64,000 nt of DNA from Arcicella rigui (GCF_034929435.1 NZ_JAYFUM010000006.1:124001-188000); one strand, 5' to 3'; positions 34,801 to 43,088 are shown, numbered from the stretch's first letter. Program-made: numbers and translations. The notes: a model not told the origin generated them from the sequence alone.

Positions 34801-35650
34801 TTGGATAAAAGCGATGGGAAAAGCCGAGTTTGAAAACGGTCTGGTAAAAAGAGTTTATGGTATTTGTCAGGATATTAATCAGTACAAAATTGCGGAAGAA
34901 AATAATAAAAATCTTCAAAAATTAGAGCTGTTACTAATCAAAGAAAAACAAATGAATGCCATTAAATCAAGGTTTTTGGCGTTGGCTTCACATGAATTCC
35001 GTACACCTTTGGCAGGAATTTTAGGAAGTACCGAATTGATAGAAATGAATATTGATTTACTTGAACCCAGTCAGCCAATCGAGAAAGTACATAAACATCT
35101 TGACCACATCACGACACAAGTTAAGAGACTTACGTCGATGGTAAAAGATGTACTTACCTTAGAAAAAACGGTTGATGGTAAAACTGTGTTGGAACTTCGC
35201 CCTTTGGGTATCAAAGCATTTATTCTTGAACTAACCAAAGAAGTAGAATACTATCAGAAAGGCAATAAACCGCTAAAATTGTTTTTGCCAGAAACAGAAC
35301 AAGTAATCATTACAGACGAAAATATGCTTTCGCATATCATTAATAATTTGGTAAGTAATGCTTATAAGTATTCACGTAAAGCTGAATTTGGCCCTGAGAT
35401 TCATTTGGAGTACCTTGAAAAATTTGTTAAAATTGAAGTGAAAGATTATGGCATTGGTATTCCCGAAAAAGACCAACAACAATTATTTGAAACCTTTTTC
35501 AGAGCAAGCAACGCCATAGCTACCGAAGGCACGGGTTTAGGATTAAGTATTGCCAAAGAATTTGCAGAAAGAATTGGCGGAAAACTACGTTTTAGTAGCC
35601 AAGAAGGCAAGGGAAGTTTATTCATGCTTAAAATCCCTTATCAAATATAG
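31871..35650 (+). CDS. Cytoplasmic multi-PAS sensor histidine kinase, paralogue (1259 residues)
   Basis: It is built like the preceding kinase: an N-terminal region (FIQEYAFDGLWFWS), PAS domains at about 150-375, then A-B-A-B-A modules (AKIGGWE, FDDLSPKE, AKVGGWE, and so on). HisKA has His1041 in SHEFRTPLAGILGS. The ATPase domain has NNLVSNAYKYS, DYGIGIPEKDQ and GTGLGLSIAKEFAE. It has one PAS more before the alternating block and one A-B pair fewer within it than its neighbour. No membrane segment and no receiver domain are seen. The two genes clearly arose by tandem duplication. Each has its own terminator, so they can be expressed separately. Confidence 0.9.
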   Translation: MYQKNTLAILIKKDERIIDFIQEYAFDGLWFWSTSEKTDCWINPKLRDTLGYQNEAEVPAFHQIFSTNIKELFTDESFSCKDILLEKSIEYFHKDGTKLLMTCKLLYLYEEENLYGILGANTLAKKYKNCASNHQITFDGIQKSKLIYIVKTDIHGNYTYANDYFYEVFGFDEKTIIGSNALLSIIEEDHSLCNEAVMQCFINPTVPYKVILRKENKWHEIVTSQWEFSSLLDENGNVCEILCQGYNVSEKVKTESDLSVILANMTDLLISVNNRGFITYVSPNVKNLYGYEPLDFVGKFYLDFVHPDDIHTAKQAIEKSFSTNVFFKNLEIRLEAHKNQWYWANINASFNPTNKETILVITDISDKVESHILLKRTKLFLQATNAVAKIGGWERNLTTGEGFMSEFTREILGIDGNTHPSIEEILLCIKEGESRNKLANALQEAKNAGKPFDLQLELIKSDGQTSWVRCIGKIAPNESNDVIMYGSLQDIDEIKRIEIERDNSILLLKKLTESFPDVLFQAESSENEGPSMLIFSRNFLQVEGFDDLSPKEKGDVFIQHFYPEDLAILRENLTKSVNSLAVFDVEVRLNIATGETRWIHLVATPEIIGQTYLWHGYFKDITERKAFKDELIGTKKLLLETNRVAKVGGWERDLNTGKSTWTTVSKEIFELDHQPTPEEASKFYKEPYKSILLEEMNKCISTGEPYDLELEIVTAKGKEIWVRVIGKADFSNPLKKRVYGTVQDIDKLKKSVIEKEKANLLLKNLAKQVPGGLCQYLLFNDGTFILPYVSQGFLNLFGLTSQTISDKPNTVFECIHPEDIKRVRQQFLDSYHDLTIWQSSFRIILPTGNERWVSVESSPERLENSVIWHGYFSDITEAKHVELQLQQTKNILEETSRVARVGGWTIDASTRVIHWSNVIKEIIEVPYDFEPTLEIGLGFYKEGESRTLIQNSVRNCIAFGTPFEIDVQVVSTRGDEIWIKAMGKAEFENGLVKRVYGICQDINQYKIAEENNKNLQKLELLLIKEKQMNAIKSRFLALASHEFRTPLAGILGSTELIEMNIDLLEPSQPIEKVHKHLDHITTQVKRLTSMVKDVLTLEKTVDGKTVLELRPLGIKAFILELTKEVEYYQKGNKPLKLFLPETEQVIITDENMLSHIINNLVSNAYKYSRKAEFGPEIHLEYLEKFVKIEVKDYGIGIPEKDQQQLFETFFRASNAIATEGTGLGLSIAKEFAERIGGKLRFSSQEGKGSLFMLKIPYQI

Positions 35651-35672
35651 CAGATAGCACTAATAATAATTG

Positions 35673-35705
35673 AAAAAGGAATCAATGAACTTGATTCCTT
35701 TTTTT
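35673..35705 (+). terminator. Rho-independent terminator after the second PAS kinase
   Basis: GGAATCAA (35678-35685) pairs with TTGATTCC (35691-35698) across a 5-base loop. A flanking A-run on the left and a T-run on the right extend the stem. Confidence 0.88.
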
Positions 35706-35838
35706 ATACAGTACTTCATAAAATGCTTTCAATTTATTGTATTAAACAAAGAAAATATTTTAATTTGTCAATTAAACTATGGATTGTCTCTAACAATTGA
35801 TATTGGGGAATATTATTGAATCATTTTAATACAATAGC

Positions 35839-37197
35839 ATGAATAAAAGGACTTTTTTGAAAACAACATCAACTTTAGTAGGTGGAGCGGTGCTGTCGCA
35901 ATTTGTGGCTTGCAAACCCAAAAAACAGTTAGCAGAAGGTGAACGTCTAAGTAACTGGGCAGGAAATTTGACTTATAAGGCAACGAATGTCCATTATCCC
36001 AAAAGTGTAGAAGAGGTACAAGAAATCGTCAGACAATCTGAAACTTTAAAAGCTTTGGGTTCTCGACATTCCTTTAATACCATTGCCGACACTAAAGAAA
36101 ATCAGATTTCACTGAAAGAACTCAACAAAGTGGTGTCGTTAGACAAAAAAGCTCTTACCGTAACGGTAGAAGGCGGTATTAAATATGGTGAATTAGCTCC
36201 TTATTTAGAAGAAAACGGTTTGGCTTTGCATAATTTGGCTTCGCTTCCGCATATTTCTATTGCAGGAGCTTGTGCTACGGCTACGCATGGTTCGGGAGTA
36301 AACAATGGCAATTTGGCAACTGCCGTCTCGGGCATTGAATTTGTAAATGCTGCTGGTAACGTAGTTTCATTAAGCCGAGAAAAAGACGGTGAACATTTCG
36401 AAGGTGCAGTGGTTGGCTTAGGAGCTTTTGGCGTTGTGACCAAACTTACTTTGAACGTACAGCCAAGCTTTAAAATGAAGCAAGTAGTTTACAGAAATAT
36501 GCCTATGAAATCTTTGGAGAAGAATTTCTTGGAAATTATGTCGAGTGGCTATTCTGTAAGTTTATTTACGGATTGGAAAGACCAAAAAATCAACGAAGTA
36601 TGGATAAAAAGTAAAGTAAGTGCCGACGATAAACCTGCCGAGGCTACCTATTTTGGTGGAACACTTGCCACAGAAAACGTACATCCAGTAGAAGCTCTTT
36701 CTGCCGAAAACTGTACAGAACAAATGGGCGTGTCGGGTGTTTGGTATGAAAGAATGCCACATTTCAAAATGGGCTTTACACCAAGTGCAGGGAAGGAATT
36801 ACAGTCAGAATTTTTTATTCCAATAGAACATGGTTACGAAGCCATGATTGCTATTGAGAAATTACACGAAAAGATTAGTCCTCATATTTTCATTTCAGAA
36901 ATTCGTGCTATCAAAGCTGATAATCTTTGGATGAGTCCATGCTATCAACAAACTTGCGTTGCTTTACATACTACTTGGAAACAGGAAATAGACATCGTTA
37001 TGGGTTTAATTCCTTTATTTGAAGAGGCTATCGCTCCTTTTAATCCAAAACCACATTGGGCAAAATTGTTTACCATCAAACCAGAGCTTTTACAGAGTAA
37101 ATACAAAAAATTAGCTGATTTCAAAGCACTTGTAAAACAATATGACCCGAACGGAAAATTTAAAAATGATTTCTTGAATAAAAATTTATACAGCTAA
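35839..37197 (+). CDS. Alditol (xylitol/sorbitol) oxidase-like FAD flavoprotein
   Basis: A 452-residue exported flavoprotein. The N-terminus (NKRTFLKTTSTLVGGAVLSQ) resembles a Tat or lipoprotein signal with a possible lipobox VAC (Cys25). The FAD-binding domain starts at NWAGNLTY and has GSRHSFN with His77 in the place of the covalent FAD histidine of AldO, then ASLPHISIAGACATATHGSG and VVGLGAFGVVT. SGYSVSLFTDWKDQ and the C-terminal ALO domain follow. AldO enzymes oxidise the C1 of alditols with O2 to give aldoses and H2O2. Gulono/arabinono-lactone oxidase is the alternative. It heads a three-gene group with a transporter and a dehydrogenase. Confidence 0.82.
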   Translation: MNKRTFLKTTSTLVGGAVLSQFVACKPKKQLAEGERLSNWAGNLTYKATNVHYPKSVEEVQEIVRQSETLKALGSRHSFNTIADTKENQISLKELNKVVSLDKKALTVTVEGGIKYGELAPYLEENGLALHNLASLPHISIAGACATATHGSGVNNGNLATAVSGIEFVNAAGNVVSLSREKDGEHFEGAVVGLGAFGVVTKLTLNVQPSFKMKQVVYRNMPMKSLEKNFLEIMSSGYSVSLFTDWKDQKINEVWIKSKVSADDKPAEATYFGGTLATENVHPVEALSAENCTEQMGVSGVWYERMPHFKMGFTPSAGKELQSEFFIPIEHGYEAMIAIEKLHEKISPHIFISEIRAIKADNLWMSPCYQQTCVALHTTWKQEIDIVMGLIPLFEEAIAPFNPKPHWAKLFTIKPELLQSKYKKLADFKALVKQYDPNGKFKNDFLNKNLYS

Positions 37198-37212
37198 AAC
37201 GCTGTGCTATTT

Positions 37213-37317
37213 AACCTCACCCCCAACCCCTCTCCTTCAGAGAGGGGAGTTTTTGAGCTCAAAAGCCCCTTCTCTGAAGGAGAAGGGGTTGGGGGCGGTC
37301 GCCGATGCGATGAGGTT
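37213..37317. repeat. C/G-rich long inverted repeat (cctcaccccc type), copy 2
   Basis: Left arm AACCTCACCCCCAACCCCTC and onward to 37250; right arm from about 37264 to 37317. The right arm is interrupted by CGGTCGCCGATGCG between GGGGG and ATGAGG. It is similar to 7503-7593. It lies between the oxidase and MFS genes. Read in frame it would add 30 false residues to the transporter. Confidence 0.85.
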
Positions 37318-37342
37318 TTTCCCTTACTTTAATACATTTAAA

Positions 37343-38656
37343 ATGACAAACGCAAATTTACAAATACACTTTAAAAACCTTATCGACAATCGCCCGATGA
37401 GTACTTATCAAATCATTATCGTGGCGATATGTTTTATCCTGAATATGAACGACGGCATTGATGTTTTGGTCGTTTCTTTTTCAAGTTCAGATATTATCAA
37501 AGAGTGGAGTCTTTCAAAAGCGGCTATGGGCTATGTCTTTAGTGCCGCTTTATCGGGCATGACTTTGGGTTGCTTTTTTATTGCTCCTTTGGGTGATAAA
37601 GTAGGGAGAAGAAAAATATTTATCCTTTCGCTCGTGCTGATTAGTACAGGAATGTTATTGGTTTCCATCTGCAATAGTTATGAACAATTATTGCTTTTAC
37701 GTTTCCTGACAGGCTTAGGCATTGGAGGAATTTTACCGACAATGGCTGCTACGGCTTCTGAATTTTCTAATCAGAAAAATAGAGATTTTAACGTAGGTCT
37801 TGTACAAGCTGGCTGGCCCGTTGGAGCAATTTTCACGGGTTTTTTCTGTGCTTATGCCATTCCTCAATTTGGTTGGCGGTTTGGTTTTTTAGTAGCGGGT
37901 TGTGTTTCTTTATTGATGCTTATCGGTGTTTTAATGTACATGACCGACTCTTTGGCTTTTCTGAGTCAGAGCAAACCTAAAAATGCTCTAACAAAAATCA
38001 ATTTAATTTTATCAAGAATCGGTCAAGAAAGTATTGAGGCTTTACCAAACGAAAGCATCGTCCAAACGTCAACGCCATTGAAGTCGCTGTTTTTATCAGA
38101 ATACAAAAACTCTACTTTCAAACTCTGGACGGCCACCTTTTTTGGCTTTCTTACCCTTTATACTTTGATGAGTTGGGTCCCGAATATCGCCAAAGAAGCA
38201 GGATTATCTTTTGATTTAGCTACTTATGTAGGCATTGCTCTCAATTTTGGGGCAGCCATCGGAACAGCTTCTTTGGGTTTTGTCGCAGGAAAATTCGGAC
38301 TCAGAAAAACCGTTTTTGGTTTTCTTTTCTGTGCCGTTTTAGTGATGTTGATTTATGGCAATATCACGCTGAGTTCTTCTTTGATTATGATAATTATCTT
38401 TTTCATCGGCGTATTTGTGCAAGGCGGATTCAATGGAATTTATCCAACGCTATCAAGAGTATATCCAACAGAAATGAGAACCACAGGCGTTGGACTTGCC
38501 GTTGGCGTAGGTCGCTTTGGAGCAATCCTTGGCCCTACCCTTTTTGGCTTTTTAGCCGATGGCGGTCTTAGCATCAGTACTTTATTCAGTATTTTTTCTA
38601 TCCCTTTACTGATTACAGGCATTTGTGTATTAAGTTTAAAATCTAAAAATCTGTAA
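37343..38656 (+). CDS. MFS transporter, AAHS (aromatic acid:H+ symporter)-like
   Basis: A 437-residue, 12-segment major facilitator. The segment MNDGIDVLVVSFSSSDI corresponds to the DGxD motif in helix 1 of AAHS transporters. The loop 2-3 motif is GDKVGRRK, and RFLTGLGIGGILPTM follows. Known AAHS members import 4-hydroxybenzoate, protocatechuate or related acids. Its neighbours here, an alditol oxidase and a zinc dehydrogenase, suggest a sugar alcohol or sugar acid instead. The start is ATG 37343; an in-frame ATG at 37253 lies in the inverted repeat. The dehydrogenase gene starts 22 bases after the stop. Confidence 0.85.
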   Translation: MTNANLQIHFKNLIDNRPMSTYQIIIVAICFILNMNDGIDVLVVSFSSSDIIKEWSLSKAAMGYVFSAALSGMTLGCFFIAPLGDKVGRRKIFILSLVLISTGMLLVSICNSYEQLLLLRFLTGLGIGGILPTMAATASEFSNQKNRDFNVGLVQAGWPVGAIFTGFFCAYAIPQFGWRFGFLVAGCVSLLMLIGVLMYMTDSLAFLSQSKPKNALTKINLILSRIGQESIEALPNESIVQTSTPLKSLFLSEYKNSTFKLWTATFFGFLTLYTLMSWVPNIAKEAGLSFDLATYVGIALNFGAAIGTASLGFVAGKFGLRKTVFGFLFCAVLVMLIYGNITLSSSLIMIIIFFIGVFVQGGFNGIYPTLSRVYPTEMRTTGVGLAVGVGRFGAILGPTLFGFLADGGLSISTLFSIFSIPLLITGICVLSLKSKNL

Positions 38657-38678
38657 GGATTCTTAAACAAAGCAATTG

Positions 38679-39695
38679 ATGAAAGGAACCGTATTAGTAA
38701 AACCCAATGAAATTCAAGTACTGGAGCTTGAAACTCCCGAACCAAAAGCAGGAGAACTAAGAATTAAATTAACGAAAGTAGGCATTTGTGGCTCTGATGT
38801 ACATTTATTTCTGGGGCATCGCTTGCTTGATAAAGCCCTCACCATCGGACACGAAGGATTGGGCTATATAGATAAAATTGGCGAAGGCGTACAAGGGAGA
38901 ACGGTAGGCGAAAGAGTAGTAATTGAACCCAATATTCCTTGCGGACATTGCAAGCACTGTTTGAGTGGCAATGGAAATATCTGTGTAAACAAAAGAGTCA
39001 TAGGTGTAAACGAAGCAGGTTGTTTTGCTGAATATATCGTAGTGCCAGCCAATTTTGCTTGGAAAATTCCCGATGAAATTTCGGATGAAAATGCCGTAAC
39101 CATCGAACCAATGGCAGTAGCCGTTCATGCACTTTTTGAAGCAAAAGTAAAACCCGGCGATGCCATAGCCGTAGTTGGCTTAGGTGCAATCGGTTTATTA
39201 ATCAGCCATCTTGCTTTGGCTTTAGGCTACAAAGTATTGGTAACAGAAATCAATAACCATAAAGTAGCGATGGCAACGGCACTTGGGGCAATCGCTGCCA
39301 TTGCCACAGGAGATTTGGCACAACAAACAGAAGAACTGTCGGCTATCTGGGAAGCCCATGACGTTGAAGCCGTTTTTGAATGTGCAGGCGTGAGCCACAC
39401 GGCATCATTGGCAACAGCCGCCACACCACGAGGAGCAGAAATTATTTTAGTAGGTTTAGCCAATCAATTAGCTACTTTTCGTCCACTTAAAATAGCCAGA
39501 GAAGGCATTCACATTGTGCCATCAATTATTTACAAACATCCTTTTGATTTTAAAAGAACGATCCAACTGATAGCTTCCAAAGTAATCAATCCGTCTTTTA
39601 TTATCTCAAGTCATTATCCACTACAAGACTTACAAACAGCCCTAAGCGAAGCCGCCAAAGGGCATGAAAGTAAGGTAATTGTAAATATTGCTTGA
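38679..39695 (+). CDS. Zinc-dependent medium-chain alcohol dehydrogenase, polyol type
   Basis: A 338-residue MDR enzyme. Catalytic zinc ligands are Cys37 (GICGSD), His58 and Glu59 (GHEG). The structural zinc site is Cys88, Cys91, Cys94 and Cys102 (CGHCKHC). The Rossmann motif is VVGLGAIGLL. Sorbitol, xylitol, threonine and galactonate dehydrogenases share this pattern. With the alditol oxidase and transporter upstream it probably acts in polyol or sugar-acid breakdown. ATG 38679 is preferred to the TTG one codon earlier. The next gene lies beyond an R repeat. Confidence 0.85.
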   Translation: MKGTVLVKPNEIQVLELETPEPKAGELRIKLTKVGICGSDVHLFLGHRLLDKALTIGHEGLGYIDKIGEGVQGRTVGERVVIEPNIPCGHCKHCLSGNGNICVNKRVIGVNEAGCFAEYIVVPANFAWKIPDEISDENAVTIEPMAVAVHALFEAKVKPGDAIAVVGLGAIGLLISHLALALGYKVLVTEINNHKVAMATALGAIAAIATGDLAQQTEELSAIWEAHDVEAVFECAGVSHTASLATAATPRGAEIILVGLANQLATFRPLKIAREGIHIVPSIIYKHPFDFKRTIQLIASKVINPSFIISSHYPLQDLQTALSEAAKGHESKVIVNIA

Positions 39696-39737
39696 TAATT
39701 GGCTTCTTCTAAAGAGTACTCGTAGCATTAACTCAAG

Positions 39738-40065
39738 AAATCTGAGTCTTAACTCACCGAAACTGTATCTTGAGTCAGATTTTCTGTATGGCAATACAAA
39801 TTAGGTGAGTAAGGAGACAGAAAAACGGAGTACCAACTCAATCAATCTGTATAGAAGCTCGGAAAATCTGAGTACTTACTCTGAAATCGTGACTTATTAC
39901 TCAACGAAGGTGAGCTTCGATACAGAAATTCTGTATTGAAGCTCACTTTTGTTGTATTGGGTTAGAGAAATACCGTTAAATAAGATTTTGGACAGAAAGT
40001 TGTTAGGAAAGTTTTATCTTAAATGCTAATATGATAGTTTAGGGAATTGGAATATTTATTTAGTG
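39738..40065 (+). repeat. R repeat, full copy B (~330 bp), upstream of the ATPase gene
   Basis: It is homologous along its whole length to 42309-42636. Shared blocks include TTACTCACCGAAACTGTATC or close variants, AGCTCGGAAAATCTGAGTAC, TTACTCTGAAATC, GTGAGCTTCGATACAGAAA, TGTTGTATTGGGT and ATACCGTTAAATAAGATTTT. A strong internal hairpin, GTGAGCTTCGATACAGAA with its near-complement, is at 39910-39946. The 3' third recurs alone at 9403 and 43735. Copies B and C are in direct orientation 2571 bases apart. The gap from the dehydrogenase to the ATPase gene holds nothing else. Confidence 0.85.
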
Positions 40066-40136
40066 TCAGTTATAAAAAGTGCGGCAAAACTATTACAAAC
40101 TAATTATGTTTCGAGCCATTTAAAATAATAATAATT

Positions 40137-41402
40137 ATGAAAATTAATAAAACCAAAGATGTGTTTGGAATCCAAAGAGACTTACCTTTAAATTACATTG
40201 AAAGGGCAGCAGACAGAATACTTGTAGATTCATTAGATCGTTCACATCATGTTGTCATATATGGAAGTTCAAAGCAAGGAAAAACTTCTTTAAGAAAACG
40301 GAATTTAAAGGAGAATGATTATATTATCGTTCATTGTAACAACAAATGGGACATAGATCAGATACATAGTAATATACTAAAGCAAGCAGGATATGAATTG
40401 ACTTTATCTAAATCTTTGACGACATCAGGAAAAGCAAAAGTTAAAGCAACATTTGGATGGAATTTATTTGCAAAAGCCGAAGTTGAAGCTGAAACAGAAT
40501 TTGAAAAAGAAAAAGAAAAAATAACAAAATCTTTAGATATAGATACTGATGATGTAAACGATATTATTAAAGCATTAGAAGAAATTAAGTTTAACAGAAT
40601 CATAGTATTAGAGGATTTCCACTATTTAAAACCTGAGACCCAAAAAGATTTTGCGATAGCACTTAAGGCACTTCATGAAAACTCAAACTTTACCTTTCTA
40701 ATTGTTGGGGTTTGGTTAGAAGAAAATAGATTAATTGCTCTTAATGGCGATTTATCAGGTAGAGTTAAATCAGTTGATGCAGACACTTGGACTCAAGAAG
40801 AATTGAATAAGTTAATAAGAGATGGAGAGTATTTATTGAATGTGTCTTTTAATGAACAAACTAAAAATAAACTTATTGCAGAAAGTTTACAAAATGTATA
40901 TGTTGTTCAAGAAGTTTGCTACCTTATTTGTATTGAAAACGGAATTAATCAAACTCTTGAAGGCAACCAATTTTCATTGGACTGTTCAAAGTTGGAAGTT
41001 TTTTTAGACGAAGTTGTAAGTCAACATTCAGGGAGATATAATAAGTTTATTACAAGTTTAATAGAGGGCTTTCAACCAACAGAGTTAGAAATGTACAAAT
41101 GGATTTTATACGCCATCTTAAAAGCTGACGATTCAATGTTAAATATTGGGTTACGGAGAAGTGAGTTAAATGAAGTAATTGTACAAAAACATCCAAGAGG
41201 AAGTGACCTTAATCAAGGTAATTTGTCACAAGCACTAACTTCTATTGCTTCATTACAAGTCAGAAGTGGAATTACTCCAATTATTATTGACTATGATTCA
41301 ACATTAAAGAAAATAAATATAGTAGATAAAGGGTTTATTATCTGGCTTCATAATCAAAATTTAATTGAAATACTTAAAGAAGCTAATCTTCCAATAGATT
41401 AA
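40137..41402 (+). CDS. P-loop ATPase of unknown function inside an R-repeat-bounded unit
   Basis: A 421-residue protein without signal or membrane segments. Walker A is GSSKQGKT (43-50) and Walker B is IIVLEDFH (155-162). The order resembles Orc1/STAND-like AAA ATPases, with an arginine-containing SGRVKSVDADTW after the core, a helical lid, and a winged-helix-like C-terminus (about 310-421: GLRRSELNEVIVQKH, then GNLSQALTSIASLQV). An acidic/basic helical insert (FAKAEVEAETEFEKEKEK) separates Walker A from Walker B. The gene lies alone between direct R repeats and before three tandem REP-like units. A defence or mobile-element role is possible but not shown by any catalytic effector domain. Confidence 0.75.
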   Translation: MKINKTKDVFGIQRDLPLNYIERAADRILVDSLDRSHHVVIYGSSKQGKTSLRKRNLKENDYIIVHCNNKWDIDQIHSNILKQAGYELTLSKSLTTSGKAKVKATFGWNLFAKAEVEAETEFEKEKEKITKSLDIDTDDVNDIIKALEEIKFNRIIVLEDFHYLKPETQKDFAIALKALHENSNFTFLIVGVWLEENRLIALNGDLSGRVKSVDADTWTQEELNKLIRDGEYLLNVSFNEQTKNKLIAESLQNVYVVQEVCYLICIENGINQTLEGNQFSLDCSKLEVFLDEVVSQHSGRYNKFITSLIEGFQPTELEMYKWILYAILKADDSMLNIGLRRSELNEVIVQKHPRGSDLNQGNLSQALTSIASLQVRSGITPIIIDYDSTLKKINIVDKGFIIWLHNQNLIEILKEANLPID

Positions 41403-41410
41403 TAATCATT

Positions 41411-42235
41411 GATTAAGCAAAGCGTTCTTACGAAGAAAATGCAAAAGAGTTCCTCGCTCATATCTGATAAAAGAATCTTTTTCTACCAAAATGAAAGTCC
41501 CGATAGGGACATAATATCGGTAGAAAGCACAAAACCCTTTTCACAAACATAGTTCCGTAGGAACGAAATATACCGTTCCTACGGAACTATGAATATCTTG
41601 AGCAAATTTTACTACCGATATTTTACTCCTACGGAGTATTTAATTTTGTTGTTGTTAGAGTCTTCTTCTACCAATCGTAAACTGCTCGTTGATTAAGCAG
41701 AGCGTTCCTACGAATAAAATGTAAAATTGCGTCTCGCTTATATCTGATAAAAGAATATTTTTCTACCAAAATGAAAGTCCCGATAGGGACATAATATCGG
41801 TAGAAAGCACGAAACCCTTTTCACAAACATAATTCCGTAGGAATGGTATATTTCATTCCTACGGAACTATGAATATCTTGAGCAAATTTTACTACCGATA
41901 TTTTACTCCTATGGAGTATTTAATTTTTGTTGTTGTTAGCGTTTCGCTCTTAAACTGCTCGTTGATTAAGCAGAGCGTTCCTACGAATAAAATGTAAAAT
42001 TGCGTATCGCTTATATCTGATAAAAGAATCTTTTTCTACCAAAATCAAAGTCCCGATAGGGACAAAATATCGGTAAAAAATCACAAAACCCTTTTCACAA
42101 ACATAGCTCCATAGGAGCGAAATATACCGTTCCTACGGAACTATGAATATCTTGAGCAAATCTTACTACCGATATTTTACTCCTACGGAGTATTTAATTT
42201 TTGCTGTTGTTAAAGTCTTCTTCTACCAATCGAAA
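41411..42235. repeat. Three tandem ~275-bp units containing REP-like elements
   Basis: The units begin at 41411, 41691 and 41964, each with GATTAAGCA(G/A)AGCGTTC. Each holds CTTATATCTGATAAAAGAAT or a close variant, AAAGTCCCGATAGGGACA, ATATCGGTA, TTCCGTAGGAA with its inverted match, CTACCGATATTTTACTCCTA and a tail TCTTCTTCTACCAATCG (lost in unit 2). The REP core matches 10794-10945. Units differ by scattered substitutions, some of them compensating across stems. No open reading frame of note. Confidence 0.85.
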
Positions 42236-42308
42236 AGGAAGCATTTATATGAAAGAATAATGAAATTGGTAATATGAAATAATCACCTCACTCCTATCCA
42301 TTCTCATT

Positions 42309-42636
42309 GAATCTGAGCCTTTACTCACCGAAACTGTATCTTGAATCAGATTTTCTGTATAGCAATACAGATTTGGTGAGTACTAATACAGTAAAACTGA
42401 GTACCAGCTCGCAGAAACTGTATTGAAGCTCGGAAAATCTGAGTACTTACTCTGAAATCCTGACTTATTACTCAACAAAGGTGAGCTTCGATACAGAAAT
42501 GCTGTATTGAAGCTCAATTTTGTTGTATTGGGTGAGAGCAATACCGTTAAATAAGATTTTGTCAGAAAAAGGCTTCTAAAATTTTGTTTTAAGGGTCAAT
42601 ACGCTACTTTAGAGTATTGAAATATCTATTTTTACA
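42309..42636 (+). repeat. R repeat, full copy C (~330 bp), upstream of the phosphatase gene
   Basis: A direct repeat of 39738-40065 with scattered differences. Its hairpin (42481-42516) is kept apart from one changed loop-side base. The copy ends about 110 bases before the small phosphatase gene. Confidence 0.85.
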
Positions 42637-42743
42637 ACAAGGCAAAGTGTACTTTGTCGAAAATAAATTAGTAAAATAAACAGTTTTGCTAAGTACTTTG
42701 CCAATAAGAACATTAGCAGCCATTTTAGAAAAATAGAAACAGA

Positions 42744-43088
42744 ATGACAGAAAGACCAAATATATTGGTAGTTTGTGGACGAAACAAAAAACGTAGTAGG
42801 ACGGCAGAACACATTTTTAAGAATGATAACCGCTTCAATGTTCGTTCAGCAGGACTAAGCCCGAAAAGTGACAGAAAAATTTCAGAAAACGACTTAAACT
42901 GGGCTGACTTAGTATTTGTAATGGAAACAAAACAAAGGGCAAAAATTTGGGATATTTATAGACATTTAGAATTACCTGACATTAAAGTCTTGAACATACC
43001 CGACGATTATGAATTTATGGATGATGTGTTAGTTGAGTTACTGACTGAAAGGATTAATGACACATTGAAAATTGTTTATGAAATCTAA
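42744..43088 (+). CDS. Small low-molecular-weight protein tyrosine phosphatase-like protein
   Basis: A 114-residue cytoplasmic protein. ILVVCGRNKKRSRTAE contains the C-x5-R phosphate loop (Cys11, Arg17) followed by Ser, as in LMW phosphatases and arsenate reductases. RSAGLSP and the helix WADLVFVME follow. The C-terminal VLNIPDDYEFMD stands where the general-acid DP loop of the family lies. It is about 40 residues shorter than standard LMW-PTPs, as in a small subfamily common in Bacteroidota. It stands alone below a full R repeat. Confidence 0.78.
   Translation: MTERPNILVVCGRNKKRSRTAEHIFKNDNRFNVRSAGLSPKSDRKISENDLNWADLVFVMETKQRAKIWDIYRHLELPDIKVLNIPDDYEFMDDVLVELLTERINDTLKIVYEI

Noticed and set aside
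37253..37342. N-terminal extension of the MFS transporter
   Set aside because: The 30 codons lie in the inverted repeat and would put a charged, glycine-rich segment before the first helix.
39738..42636. Integron with attC sites
   Set aside because: The repeats are ordered like cassette sites, but no attC core (GTTRRRY) arrangement and no integrase gene were found.
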